Assembly: GCA_039714735.1 (NCBI GenBank)
Contig: JBDLIT010000004.1
Coordinates: 1 to 64,000, forward strand
Length of the DNA stretch: 64,000 bases
Direction of reading: 5' to 3'
From: JASJBU01 sp039714735
GTDB lineage: Bacteria; Pseudomonadota; Gammaproteobacteria; Chromatiales; Chromatiaceae
Positions 8,767 to 17,515 of this stretch are shown in pieces; the first letter of the stretch is position 1, and every line of letters begins with the position of its first letter. The translations under genes were made by a program, and so were the position numbers. A model generated the notes under the pieces. That model saw only the letters and a program-made list of their open reading frames with translations. It was not told where the DNA came from and ran no database searches.

Positions 8767-9255
8767 ATGGCTGTTGATATGTTTATCAAGATTGATAGCG
8801 TAAAGGGAGAAGCGCAGGATAAGACCCACAAGGAAGAGATTGACGTGCTGTCCTGGAGTTGGGGCATGTCACAATCCGGCACCATGCATGCAGGTGGTGG
8901 TGGCGGTGGCGGTAAGGTCTCAATTCAAGATCTTTCCTTTACCAAGTGGATCGACAAATCAAGCTCTGTGCTTATGGAGTACTGCAGCAGCGGCAAACAG
9001 TACAAAGAGGCTCTACTGACCGTACGCAAGGCGGGTGGTGATAATCCACTGGAATACCTGGTTATCACCATGACCGACGTCATCGTTACCTCTATCTCAA
9101 CAGGTGGCAGTGGTGGCGAAGACCGCTTGACGGAGAATGTTACACTGAATTTCGGTTCGGTTAAGACTGAGTATCAACCGCAAAAACCGGATGGTTCAAA
9201 GGATGGCGGCCCGGTCAAATATGGTTGGGACATTGCGGCTAACGTTAAACTCTGA
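8767..9255 (+). CDS. hcp: T6SS tube protein Hcp (TssD)
   Basis: Forms the hexameric inner tube that is expelled by sheath contraction. It has 162 residues, beginning MAVDMFIKIDSVKGEAQD, with the family signatures IDVLSWSWGMSQSG, LSFTKWIDKSS and the C-terminal VKYGWDIAAN. A seven-Gly run (residues about 41-47) is typical of the loop after the first strands. A strong AAGGAG site precedes the ATG. The 113-bp gap upstream and a GC-rich hairpin just after the stop (9280-9301) suggest hcp has its own promoter and attenuator, as often seen for this abundantly needed protein. Confidence 0.97.
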   Translation: MAVDMFIKIDSVKGEAQDKTHKEEIDVLSWSWGMSQSGTMHAGGGGGGGKVSIQDLSFTKWIDKSSSVLMEYCSSGKQYKEALLTVRKAGGDNPLEYLVITMTDVIVTSISTGGSGGEDRLTENVTLNFGSVKTEYQPQKPDGSKDGGPVKYGWDIAANVKL

Positions 9256-9279
9256 TCTATCCTGTTTTTTTACTGCAAC

Positions 9280-9301
9280 GGTCCCTCCTCCGCGGGGGAC
9301 C
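9280..9301 (+). terminator. GC-rich hairpin after hcp (probable attenuator)
   Basis: GGTCCCTC pairs with GGGGGACC (8 bp, one G-U) around loop CTCCGC, 24 bases after the hcp stop and followed by a T-rich but interrupted tract. It would reduce transcription from hcp into tagJ-tssEFG-clpV. Confidence 0.5.
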
Positions 9302-9353
9302 AGTTCCTTCTTTGGGTGCTGAGAAACCCTCTCGCCACCCTTGGCCATTTGGA

Positions 9354-10199
9354 ATGAAAAATATGCTTGCCGATGAGATCCTTCGGGAAGGTAATCCTAA
9401 GGAAGCCCTGGCCAAACTACAGGACCAGGTAAGGAAAACACCCTCGAACCCTGAATACCGCACGTTTCTCTTTCAGTTGCTTTCTGTGTTAGGTGAATGG
9501 GATCGAGCCATGAACCAGCTTAATGTGGTTGCCGAACTCGATGATGGCACCCTGGCGATGGTTCAGACCTATCGTGAAGCCTTGCGCTGTGAAGCTCTGA
9601 GAACAGAAATTTTCAATGGCGCAAGGACCCCTCTTCTCTTCGGACAACCCCAGGAATGGGTTGCATTGATGGCAGAAGCCCTGCGTCTCACCGCAGAAGG
9701 AAAGATTGCTGAATCCCAAGAGATCCGAAACAAGGCATTCGAGGCAGCCCCGGCGACCAATGGAACCATCGATGGCGTCCCATTTTCCTGGATAGCTGAT
9801 GCGGATGGAAGGTTGGGCCCGATCCTCGAGGCTGTGATCAATGGCCAATACTATTGGGTGCCGCTACATCAGATTCGAACGATCAATATCGAAGAACCTG
9901 CCGACCTGCGTGATATCGTCTGGATGCCGGCGTACTTTACCTGGAGCAACGGGGGTGAAACAGTAGGGCTGATTCCCACCCGATATCCCGAGACCCAGAC
10001 CAGTGAAGATCCACTTCTGTTAATGAGCCGTAAAACAGAATGGATCGATAAAGGCACTGATCTCTATCTCGGGCTGGGACAGCGTATGCTGACCACCGAT
10101 ACGGCAGATTATCCGCTAATGGATATACGAGAGATTAAGCTTGATTCTGCAGAAGCTGCGGGTGAGTCCGTTACTGAACAAATCGAAGCTGAGGAATAA
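9354..10199 (+). CDS. tagJ: T6SS accessory protein TagJ (ImpE family)
   Basis: ImpE/TagJ proteins bind the TssB N-terminus and are thought to tune sheath recycling. Recognised by the TPR-like N-terminus (ADEILREGNPKEALAKLQ, then RTFLFQLLSVLGEWDRAMNQL) and the conserved C-terminal half (DGVPFSWIADADGRLGP, then MPAYFTWSNGGE and LIPTRYP). An upstream in-frame TTG at 9312 exists, but it sits in the hcp hairpin region and adds residues that do not look like the family. ATG 9354 (281 residues) or ATG 9363 fits better; neither has a strong ribosome-binding site. TagJ occurs in only some T6SS subclasses. Confidence 0.88.
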   Translation: MKNMLADEILREGNPKEALAKLQDQVRKTPSNPEYRTFLFQLLSVLGEWDRAMNQLNVVAELDDGTLAMVQTYREALRCEALRTEIFNGARTPLLFGQPQEWVALMAEALRLTAEGKIAESQEIRNKAFEAAPATNGTIDGVPFSWIADADGRLGPILEAVINGQYYWVPLHQIRTINIEEPADLRDIVWMPAYFTWSNGGETVGLIPTRYPETQTSEDPLLLMSRKTEWIDKGTDLYLGLGQRMLTTDTADYPLMDIREIKLDSAEAAGESVTEQIEAEE

Positions 10200-10205
10200 C
10201 AGCAG

Positions 10206-10721
10206 TTGGTCGGTCTCACCCAAAAAGAGCGGCTGCAGCCGTCACTGCTTGATCGGTTGACCGATGATCATCCTGAACGCAAACAGGAATCTCGTGACCA
10301 GCGTGTACTCACTATAAAAAAGTTAAGGGACTGTGTGTTGCGGGACTTACGCTGGCTTTTCAACACCGTGAATCTCAGCGCCATCCAGGATTTGAGCCAC
10401 TATCCCGAACTCGAACATTCGGTTATTAATTACGGCATGCCGGATCTCGCGGGTCATACAGCCTCAAGTGTTGAGATCCACTCTCTGGAAAGACTCTTGA
10501 GGCAGGCCATTCTCGATTACGAGCCTCGTCTGATTCGCAAAAGTGTCCGGGTCAGATTGAAAGTTGCTGAAAGCAGAATGAATCACAATGCGATGACTTT
10601 TGATGTGGAAGCGGATCTCTGGGCCGACCCGGTCCCGCTACACATGTATATGAAAACCGAGATCGATCTCGAGATAGGCGACGTGAGTGTTACCGAATAT
10701 TCCGGCCGGAGCAGCGGCTGA
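10206..10721 (+). CDS. tssE: T6SS baseplate protein TssE (gp25-like)
   Basis: TssE is the baseplate wedge component related to phage T4 gp25. The start is TTG at 10206, giving LTQKERLQPSLLDRL near the N-terminus, a hallmark of the family; no ATG gives that arrangement. Further signatures are LRDCVLRDLRWLFNT and YGMPDLAGHTASS. The 171 residues are standard. It lies 6 bp after tagJ and its stop overlaps the tssF start (TGATG), consistent with translational coupling within the baseplate module. Confidence 0.93.
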   Translation: MVGLTQKERLQPSLLDRLTDDHPERKQESRDQRVLTIKKLRDCVLRDLRWLFNTVNLSAIQDLSHYPELEHSVINYGMPDLAGHTASSVEIHSLERLLRQAILDYEPRLIRKSVRVRLKVAESRMNHNAMTFDVEADLWADPVPLHMYMKTEIDLEIGDVSVTEYSGRSSG

Positions 10722-12589
10722 TGGATCCCCGCCTACTTAAATATTACAACAAAGAGCTTCAATACATCCGGGAGATGGGCGGCGAGTTCGCCAAGGAATA
10801 CCCCAAGATTGCCGGTCGTCTCGGGCTTGAGGGGTTTGATTGCGCCGATCCCTATGTTGAGCGGCTATTGGAAGGTTTCGCATTTCTCGCGGCGCGTATT
10901 CAACTCAAACTTGATGCAGAATTCCCAAAGTTTACCCAACATCTGCTGGAAGCTGTCTATCCGCATTATCTTTCACCAACACCCTCCATTGCGGTGGCCA
11001 AGCTACAACCTGACCTGACCGAGGGTGGTTTGGCTGAAGGTTTTATTGTGCCCCGCAACACAGCACTACGCAGTCTGCTGGGTAAGGGTGAACAAACCTC
11101 TTGTGAATATCGAACGGCTCACGACACAACATTATGGCCATTGGAGCTCGATGAAGCTGAATACCTGACTACATTTACCGGCAAAGAACTACCAGACATT
11201 CCAGGGGCCAAGGCAGCCATCCGCTTAAAACTGCGTTGCACCGCAGGACTGACATTCAACAAACTGGCCCTGAATAATCTACCCATCTACCTGCAGGGTG
11301 TGGATGAGCTTCCCATGCACCTATACGAACAGTTGCTGGGAAACAGCCTGGCAGTCGTGGTAAGACCAACCAAGAGTCCGGCGCCCTGGCAGGAAGTGAT
11401 AGAAAACTCTCCCATCACTCCCCTTGGGTTTGATGATGCAGAGGCATTGTTACCATTTGGCCCCCGCTCGTTCCATGGCTATCGCCTGATACACGAATAT
11501 TTTGCTTTTCCTGCCCGCTACATGTTCGTGGCTCTTAACGGCCTAGAGAAGGCAGTAAAGCGCTGTTCTTATAACGAGCTTGAAATAATTATTCTGCTCA
11601 ACCAGAGCCATCCATCCCTGGAAAAGGTCGTCAATAAAACCAATTTCTCGCTGTTTTCAGTACCAGTGGTCAACCTCTTTCCGAAGCAATGTGACCGTAT
11701 TCATCTGGCCAATAAAGCCAATGAACATCATCTGGTTCCGGATAGAACACGTCCAATGGACTTTGAAGTCCATTCGATTACCAGTGTAAACGGCTATGGA
11801 ACGGGAATGGAACGTGAACAACGGTTTCTTCCCTTCTACGCATCCAATAGCCTTGCCGCCCAGCATCCGGAACAGGCCTTTTATGCATCACGCAGAGAAC
11901 CGCGTGTCTTATCTTCACATCAACGCCGTAGCGGACCCAGATCCAGCTACATTGGCAGTGAAATCTTTATCACATTGGTTGATGCCCATGAGGCGCCCTA
12001 TCGATCAGATCTGCGTCAATTAGGCGTGAACACACTCTGCACCAACCGTGACCTGCCTTTACAGATGCCAATCGGGAAAGGAAAGACCGACTTCACCTTG
12101 GAATCAGGCGCACCTGTAGATAGTGTGAGATGTATAGTGGGACCCAGCCGCCCCAAACCCTCCTGGGCTGAAGGCGATGTCACTTGGCGACTGGTCAGTC
12201 ATCTGTCTCTCAATTATCTATCCCTGATCGACAATGATGGGGCAGAGGGTGCATCGGCTTTGCGTGAGATGCTCGCTCTCTACAGTGATGTTGGTGAAGC
12301 ACCGATTCGAAATCAAATCGATGGAGTAAGAAGTATATCTTCAGAATCGGTGGTGCGGCGCCTGCCTGTTACCGGACCTCTGGCGCTTGGGCGCGGTCTT
12401 GAGATCAGTTTGACACTGGACGAGAGCGCCTTCCAGGGTACCGGAGTTTTTCTTTTAGGCGCAGTACTGGAACAATTCTTTGCTCGATATGTCTCGATGA
12501 ACTCCTACACCCAGACCGTCCTTAAAACTGAGGAACGGGGAGAAATTATGCGATGGCCATTACGCACCGGACAGCAACACGTGCTCTAG
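10721..12589 (+). CDS. tssF: T6SS baseplate protein TssF
   Basis: TssF is the large baseplate wedge subunit that binds TssG and TssE. The 622-residue protein starts with the conserved MDPRLLKYYNKELQYIREMG followed by GEFAKEYPKIAGRLGLE. It also has YVERLLEGFAFLAARIQLKLD and HLLEAVYPHYL, plus the C-terminal LEQFFARYVSMNSY. The start codon overlaps the tssE stop, and the 3' end overlaps tssG by 37 bases. Confidence 0.96.
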   Translation: MDPRLLKYYNKELQYIREMGGEFAKEYPKIAGRLGLEGFDCADPYVERLLEGFAFLAARIQLKLDAEFPKFTQHLLEAVYPHYLSPTPSIAVAKLQPDLTEGGLAEGFIVPRNTALRSLLGKGEQTSCEYRTAHDTTLWPLELDEAEYLTTFTGKELPDIPGAKAAIRLKLRCTAGLTFNKLALNNLPIYLQGVDELPMHLYEQLLGNSLAVVVRPTKSPAPWQEVIENSPITPLGFDDAEALLPFGPRSFHGYRLIHEYFAFPARYMFVALNGLEKAVKRCSYNELEIIILLNQSHPSLEKVVNKTNFSLFSVPVVNLFPKQCDRIHLANKANEHHLVPDRTRPMDFEVHSITSVNGYGTGMEREQRFLPFYASNSLAAQHPEQAFYASRREPRVLSSHQRRSGPRSSYIGSEIFITLVDAHEAPYRSDLRQLGVNTLCTNRDLPLQMPIGKGKTDFTLESGAPVDSVRCIVGPSRPKPSWAEGDVTWRLVSHLSLNYLSLIDNDGAEGASALREMLALYSDVGEAPIRNQIDGVRSISSESVVRRLPVTGPLALGRGLEISLTLDESAFQGTGVFLLGAVLEQFFARYVSMNSYTQTVLKTEERGEIMRWPLRTGQQHVL

Positions 12590-13584
12590 AGCTGCAGCGC
12601 CAACTGCATGATGAGCCATATAATTATGACTTTTACTGGGCAGTCCGACTGCTGGAATGCGTACACCCTGATAATCCCAGGGTTGGCGAAGCCCTGCGTC
12701 CTGCTGACGAACCTGTGCGTTTTTCTCAACAAGCATCACTCGCCTTCGCGCCATCCACACTCTCCGGTTTTGAAATCGGGAAGGAAGGCAAGGCATCACT
12801 CATGGAAGTCCTGTTCTTTGGTTTGTTTGGACCCAATGGTCCCTTGCCACTGCACCTGACAGACTACGCCAGAGATCGTTTGCGTAATTCTGACGATTCT
12901 ACGTTTTCACGATTTGCAGATATTTTTCATCATCGGTTTCTCTCCCTTTTCTACAGGAGCTGGGCCAACGCCAGGCCCGCTGTCAGTTTTGATCGTCCGG
13001 ACAGCGATCAGTTTGCGAAATACATTGGAGCCACCTGTGGCTACGGCATACCATCCCTGAGTGAACGTGATGCTATGCCGGATAATGCGAAGTTTCACTA
13101 TGCGGGTTGGATGTCCTGCCAGACCAGAAATTCAGGAGGACTGAAAGCTATCTTGTCTGATTTTTTCAACTTACCTGTCTCTATTGACGAGTTTATCGGC
13201 CATTGGTTGACTCTGCCGAGAGACGCCCGATTACTGCTAGGCAAATCGAGAGAGACTGGAATCTTGGGCATGACAGCCATCTTGGGTGAAGCCGTATGGG
13301 ACTGCCAGAGTAAATTCAGAATTAGTCTGGGACCGCTCAACTTGATTGACTATGAACGATTCCTACCCGGCGGGGACGGATTAAAACATTTAAAAGCCAT
13401 CGTCAGAAATTATATCGGTGATGACTTGAGCTGGGATCTAAACCTCATACTCAAAAAAAAGGAGGTGCCTGAACTGAGGTTGGGCGAGGAAAGGCAACTC
13501 GGCTGGACCACTAAGATGGTGGATGGACTGCCTGATAGGGATATGGATGATTTACTGCTGAATCCATTATTCAAGCTCAATTAA
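12553..13584 (+). CDS. tssG: T6SS baseplate protein TssG
   Basis: Completes the TssE-F-G baseplate wedge. At 343 residues it has family length, with signatures NYDFYWAVRLLE, then the block FGPNGPLPLHLTDYARDR and the HRFLSLFYRSWANARP segment. The ATG lies inside the end of tssF (37-bp overlap), close to the usual gene arrangement. A 65-bp gap without obvious terminator separates it from clpV. Confidence 0.95.
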   Translation: MAITHRTATRALELQRQLHDEPYNYDFYWAVRLLECVHPDNPRVGEALRPADEPVRFSQQASLAFAPSTLSGFEIGKEGKASLMEVLFFGLFGPNGPLPLHLTDYARDRLRNSDDSTFSRFADIFHHRFLSLFYRSWANARPAVSFDRPDSDQFAKYIGATCGYGIPSLSERDAMPDNAKFHYAGWMSCQTRNSGGLKAILSDFFNLPVSIDEFIGHWLTLPRDARLLLGKSRETGILGMTAILGEAVWDCQSKFRISLGPLNLIDYERFLPGGDGLKHLKAIVRNYIGDDLSWDLNLILKKKEVPELRLGEERQLGWTTKMVDGLPDRDMDDLLLNPLFKLN

Positions 13585-13652
13585 TTCACTGAGATTCTAT
13601 ACTTAGAGTAAAAATCCAATTAACTAAACTCAACCAACGAGGGGATATTGTG

Positions 13653-16385
13653 ATGTCTGACATCAGTCGCGTTGCCCTGTTCGGGAAACTCAACCGTGTA
13701 GGTTACAAGGCCATCGAGAGCGCCACGGTTTTCTGCAAGATGCGGGGCAACTCTTATGTGGAACTCGTACACTGGATCCATCAAATACTTCAGCTGCAGG
13801 ATTCAGACCTTCATCACATCATAAAACAGTTCAATATTGAGCCCTCCCATCTGGCGCGGGATATCACTGAAACCCTGGACAACCTGCCCAGAGGCTCGAC
13901 CTCCATCTCGGATCTCTCTTCACATATCGAAGAAGCGGTGGAGCGCGGCTGGGTCTATGGAACCCTGATGTTTGGTGAATCCCAGATCCGTACCGGATAT
14001 CTGATTGTCGGTATTCTGAAAACCAAAAATCTCACCCATGCCCTTCTTGGAATATCAAAGGAATTCGAGAAAATCAAACTGGATACCCTGACCGATCGCT
14101 TCGACGAAGTGATAGCGGGGTCACCTGAAGAGTCTTTACACGCAACTGATGGCTTTCAGGTAGGCGGAGGTGCGGTTCCTGGTGAGGCCAGTGGCGCCAT
14201 GGCGCCCGCGCAAATGGGAAAGCAGGAGGCATTAAGACAATTTACTGTGGATCTCACGGAAGAGGCTCGCTCGGGTAAGATGGATCCTATTGTCGGCCGG
14301 GATGAAGAGATCCGTCAGATTGTCGATATTCTCATGCGCCGGCGGCAGAACAATCCGATCCTGACCGGTGAGGCAGGTGTGGGAAAAACCGCAGTCGTCG
14401 AAGGTTTTGCGCAACGGATTGCAGTGGGAGATGTCCCCCCTCCCCTGCAGGATGTCACCTTGAGATCTCTGGATGTCGGACTGCTGCAGGCTGGCGCCAG
14501 CATGAAAGGCGAATTTGAAAACAGGCTGAAACAGGTTATCCAGGAGGTGCAGTCCTCTGAAAAGCCGATCATCATGTTCATCGATGAGGCGCATACCCTG
14601 GTGGGCGCTGGGGGTGCGGCAGGTACAGGGGATGCAGCCAATCTTTTAAAACCTGCACTGGCGCGTGGCACATTGCGAACTGTGGCGGCAACAACTTGGG
14701 CGGAATACAAGAAACATATCGAGAAGGACCCTGCCCTGACCCGGCGTTTTCAGGTGGTTCAAATAGCAGAGCCCTCTGAAGAGAAGGCAATACTGATGAT
14801 GCGAGGCGTGGCGTCTACCATGGAGAATCATCACAAGGTTCAGGTCCTCGACGAGGCTCTGGAGTCCTCGGTCAAACTCTCACATCGCTATATACCCGCA
14901 CGTCAATTACCGGATAAATCAGTCAGTCTGCTGGATACTGCATCCGCCCGCGTGGCCATCAGTCAATACGCTGTACCCGCTGAAGTGGATGATGCCCGGA
15001 AACGTATCCAGGCCCTCGAGACTGAGCTTGCAATCATCAATCGGGAAAAGGATGTTGGCGTCGATACCACGAGCCGTGAAGAGATTGTGGCGGAGAAACT
15101 CCAAGCTGAGCAGGAAAATCTCAGCCAACTGGATGAACGCTGGAACAGCGAGAAAGATCTTGTTGAGAGTATTCTTGAGATTCGCGGCCAACTCCGTGGT
15201 CAAACGGACAAAGTCGAAGGCACGGGAAGCGAATTGGAAAAAGCTGCCGATGCTGAGACTGAAGATAGCGAGGCCGCAATTTCACCGGAGGAGCAACGTG
15301 ATGAATTACTGACCAAACTCCGAGACCTGCAATCAGAGCTCCATCAGCTACAGGGTGAGACGCCGATGATTCTACCCTCCGTCGATGGGCAGGCCGTGGC
15401 CTCCGTGGTGCAGGACTGGACCGGCATTCCTGTCGGGCGCATGGTCAAGAATGAGATCGAAACCGTTCTCAATCTTGCTGGGATCATAAAACGCCGCATC
15501 ATTGGTCAGGATCACGCCCTGGAAATGATTGCCAAGCGTATCCAAACCTCCCGGGCAAGCCTGGACAACCCAAACAAACCAATTGGCGTCTTTATGTTGG
15601 CCGGTACATCCGGTGTAGGTAAAACAGAAACCGCTCTGGCCCTGGCTGAAGCCCTCTACGGCGGCGAGCAGAATATCATAACCATCAACATGAGCGAGTA
15701 TCAGGAGGCACATACCGTTTCAACACTGAAAGGCGCTCCTCCCGGCTATGTCGGTTACGGCGAAGGCGGGGTGCTCACAGAAGCTGTACGACGCAGACCT
15801 TACAGTGTGGTACTGCTCGATGAGGTGGAAAAAGCACATCCCGATGTACACGAGATCTTCTTTCAGGTCTTCGACAAAGGCTGGATGGAAGATGGCGAGG
15901 GTCGTGTCATTGACTTCAAAAACACGCTGATTCTGCTTACCACCAACGCCGGCACTGATTTGATCACGAGCTTGTGCAAAGATCCCGAACTGATGCCGGA
16001 ACCTGAAGGTATTGCAAAGTCACTGCGTGAACCTCTGCTCAAAGTATTCCCCCCTGCTCTGCTCGGACGCCTGGTCGTTATTCCATTCTATCCTCTGAGT
16101 GATGAAGTCATTAATGCAATTACCAAACTTCAGTTGGGCCGAATCAAAAAACGCATTCTGGATAATCACAAGATCCCATTCAGTTACGATGATGAAGTGA
16201 TCAAACTGATCACAGACCGCTGCACCGAACTGGAGAGTGGTGGACGCATGATTGATGCCATTCTGACGAATACTGTCTTACCCAGCATCAGTGCAGAATT
16301 ACTCAAACGAATGATGGAAGGCAATCCAGTTAAGCGTGTACATGTTGCTGTCGAAGAAGGTGAATTTGGCTACAGTTTTGAATAA
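13653..16385 (+). CDS. clpV: T6SS AAA+ ATPase ClpV (TssH)
   Basis: Disassembles contracted sheath for reuse. The 910-residue protein has an N-terminal repeat domain (LFGKLNRVGYKAIESA), then two AAA+ modules. Module 1 has Walker A GEAGVGKT at 239-246 and Walker B IIMFIDEAH; a coiled-coil middle domain follows. Module 2 has Walker A GTSGVGKT at 651-658 and Walker B VVLLDEVEKAHPD. The substrate-pore motif GYVGYGEGG is present. GTG at 13650 and ATG at 13653 are both possible starts; the GAGGGG site spaces better to the ATG. It is the last structural T6SS gene here; the next gene is a candidate effector. Confidence 0.97.
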   Translation: MSDISRVALFGKLNRVGYKAIESATVFCKMRGNSYVELVHWIHQILQLQDSDLHHIIKQFNIEPSHLARDITETLDNLPRGSTSISDLSSHIEEAVERGWVYGTLMFGESQIRTGYLIVGILKTKNLTHALLGISKEFEKIKLDTLTDRFDEVIAGSPEESLHATDGFQVGGGAVPGEASGAMAPAQMGKQEALRQFTVDLTEEARSGKMDPIVGRDEEIRQIVDILMRRRQNNPILTGEAGVGKTAVVEGFAQRIAVGDVPPPLQDVTLRSLDVGLLQAGASMKGEFENRLKQVIQEVQSSEKPIIMFIDEAHTLVGAGGAAGTGDAANLLKPALARGTLRTVAATTWAEYKKHIEKDPALTRRFQVVQIAEPSEEKAILMMRGVASTMENHHKVQVLDEALESSVKLSHRYIPARQLPDKSVSLLDTASARVAISQYAVPAEVDDARKRIQALETELAIINREKDVGVDTTSREEIVAEKLQAEQENLSQLDERWNSEKDLVESILEIRGQLRGQTDKVEGTGSELEKAADAETEDSEAAISPEEQRDELLTKLRDLQSELHQLQGETPMILPSVDGQAVASVVQDWTGIPVGRMVKNEIETVLNLAGIIKRRIIGQDHALEMIAKRIQTSRASLDNPNKPIGVFMLAGTSGVGKTETALALAEALYGGEQNIITINMSEYQEAHTVSTLKGAPPGYVGYGEGGVLTEAVRRRPYSVVLLDEVEKAHPDVHEIFFQVFDKGWMEDGEGRVIDFKNTLILLTTNAGTDLITSLCKDPELMPEPEGIAKSLREPLLKVFPPALLGRLVVIPFYPLSDEVINAITKLQLGRIKKRILDNHKIPFSYDDEVIKLITDRCTELESGGRMIDAILTNTVLPSISAELLKRMMEGNPVKRVHVAVEEGEFGYSFE

Positions 16386-16451
16386 ACAGATTGTTATTTC
16401 GGATGGTTGGGTAAATTTCAATCACGTCTGATCCAATAATAGGAGGCAACC

Positions 16452-17261
16452 ATGGCGATCCAACGTTTGGAAGGCCCCAATAAGATGGGTTTCAAGATTG
16501 CTGTTTTTGAAGGTATAAAGCAGTCGGCTACAGCACACCGAATTTGGACGTGGCTCGAGAAGTCGGAACGCGACTTCGATGTCATTATTCTTGGCCAAGG
16601 CGAAAACTTTGGACAAATGCTGACCGAGCAAGACCGTAGTGGCGTCGATGCCGTCAGAGCGAGGGGACACTACAGTAACATTTTCGGAACTACAACGATT
16701 CTCAGGCCAGTGGTGCTCTGGAACCCCAACTACCAGTTCGACTATTTTGGTGATGTCAAAGGAGTCCATATCAACTCCTCAGGTGACATTACGCCTATGA
16801 GCTATCGTGAGCGCAAGGGCTATATTTACCACTACAAGGTACGGAGCGCGCGAAACAAAGTTACCGTAGTACGTGTCACTCAAGCCAAGATGCCCTCTTG
16901 GATCGTGCTGTTCCACGAACTTGGGCATGTCACGCAGTACTTTAAAGGCAATGCGCCCCTGGATTCTGCCTGGGCGACTAGGCTTGCGAACACACAGGAC
17001 ATCGAAGCAGAAAATCTCACTAAACACGAAAACCCCATTTGCGTGGAAACTGGGTTGCCCATCCGAGCGCATTATAAGCACTCCACCTATGGATTCCTGG
17101 ACTTGCGACAACGATATAGTGTCGGCAAAAAACAAAATGCTTGGAAAGCTGCCGACAGCCTGGAAGAAAGAAAACGCATTGAGCAAGATTTGAAGAGCGA
17201 GGCTGAGCGCAACGCAAGGCTCGTCCCTGCACCGGATGATGGGATATTCTTCCCCACCTGA
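16452..17261 (+). CDS. HExxH zinc-metalloprotease-like protein, candidate T6SS effector (NleD/M91-like)
   Basis: A 269-residue protein with a zinc-protease motif HELGH at residues 155-159, preceded by the hydrophobic PSWIVLF. About 26 residues later comes the segment EAENLTKHENPICVETGLPI (185-204) followed by RAHY. An HExxH plus an ENxx(R/C)xExGLPxRxxY-like block is what I know from the M91 (NleD-like) effector metalloproteases; the second Glu region would supply the third zinc ligand. No signal peptide, VgrG, PAAR or Rhs domain is present, so delivery would need Hcp or another carrier. Strong AGGAGG precedes the ATG, 66 bp after clpV. The gene position suggests a T6SS cargo; function is inferred, not shown. 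Confidence 0.6.
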   Translation: MAIQRLEGPNKMGFKIAVFEGIKQSATAHRIWTWLEKSERDFDVIILGQGENFGQMLTEQDRSGVDAVRARGHYSNIFGTTTILRPVVLWNPNYQFDYFGDVKGVHINSSGDITPMSYRERKGYIYHYKVRSARNKVTVVRVTQAKMPSWIVLFHELGHVTQYFKGNAPLDSAWATRLANTQDIEAENLTKHENPICVETGLPIRAHYKHSTYGFLDLRQRYSVGKKQNAWKAADSLEERKRIEQDLKSEAERNARLVPAPDDGIFFPT

Positions 17262-17299
17262 CTAATTCACCTTACCTCTAATAAGCGGGCACCTGATCA

Positions 17300-17485
17300 A
17301 TGAACGATTTCGAATTGGTCTATCACTCCAGGAAAAATGACGGGAACCATGAGGTGATATCGCCCACAGGACAGATTGTCATGGTATGCAGGGATTCCCA
17401 AAGCGCATCTCATTATACTTCTCTGCTTAATGGCGCTTATAGAGCAGGATATAAATCAGGATATCGTGCTGGACGTAAGGCTTGA
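17300..17485 (+). CDS. Small hypothetical protein, possible immunity partner or accessory of the preceding gene
   Basis: Encodes 61 residues, basic, with a C-terminal Gly/Tyr/Arg run YRAGYKSGYRAGRKA. It follows the HExxH gene by 38 bp on the same strand and could be its cognate immunity protein, but there is no signal peptide and no recognised domain. The pattern could equally be a small stand-alone protein. The ribosome-binding site is poor. I do not recognise the family. Confidence 0.45.
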   Translation: MNDFELVYHSRKNDGNHEVISPTGQIVMVCRDSQSASHYTSLLNGAYRAGYKSGYRAGRKA

Positions 17486-17515
17486 CTACTATTTTATTAT
17501 TCCATCAAATCCATT

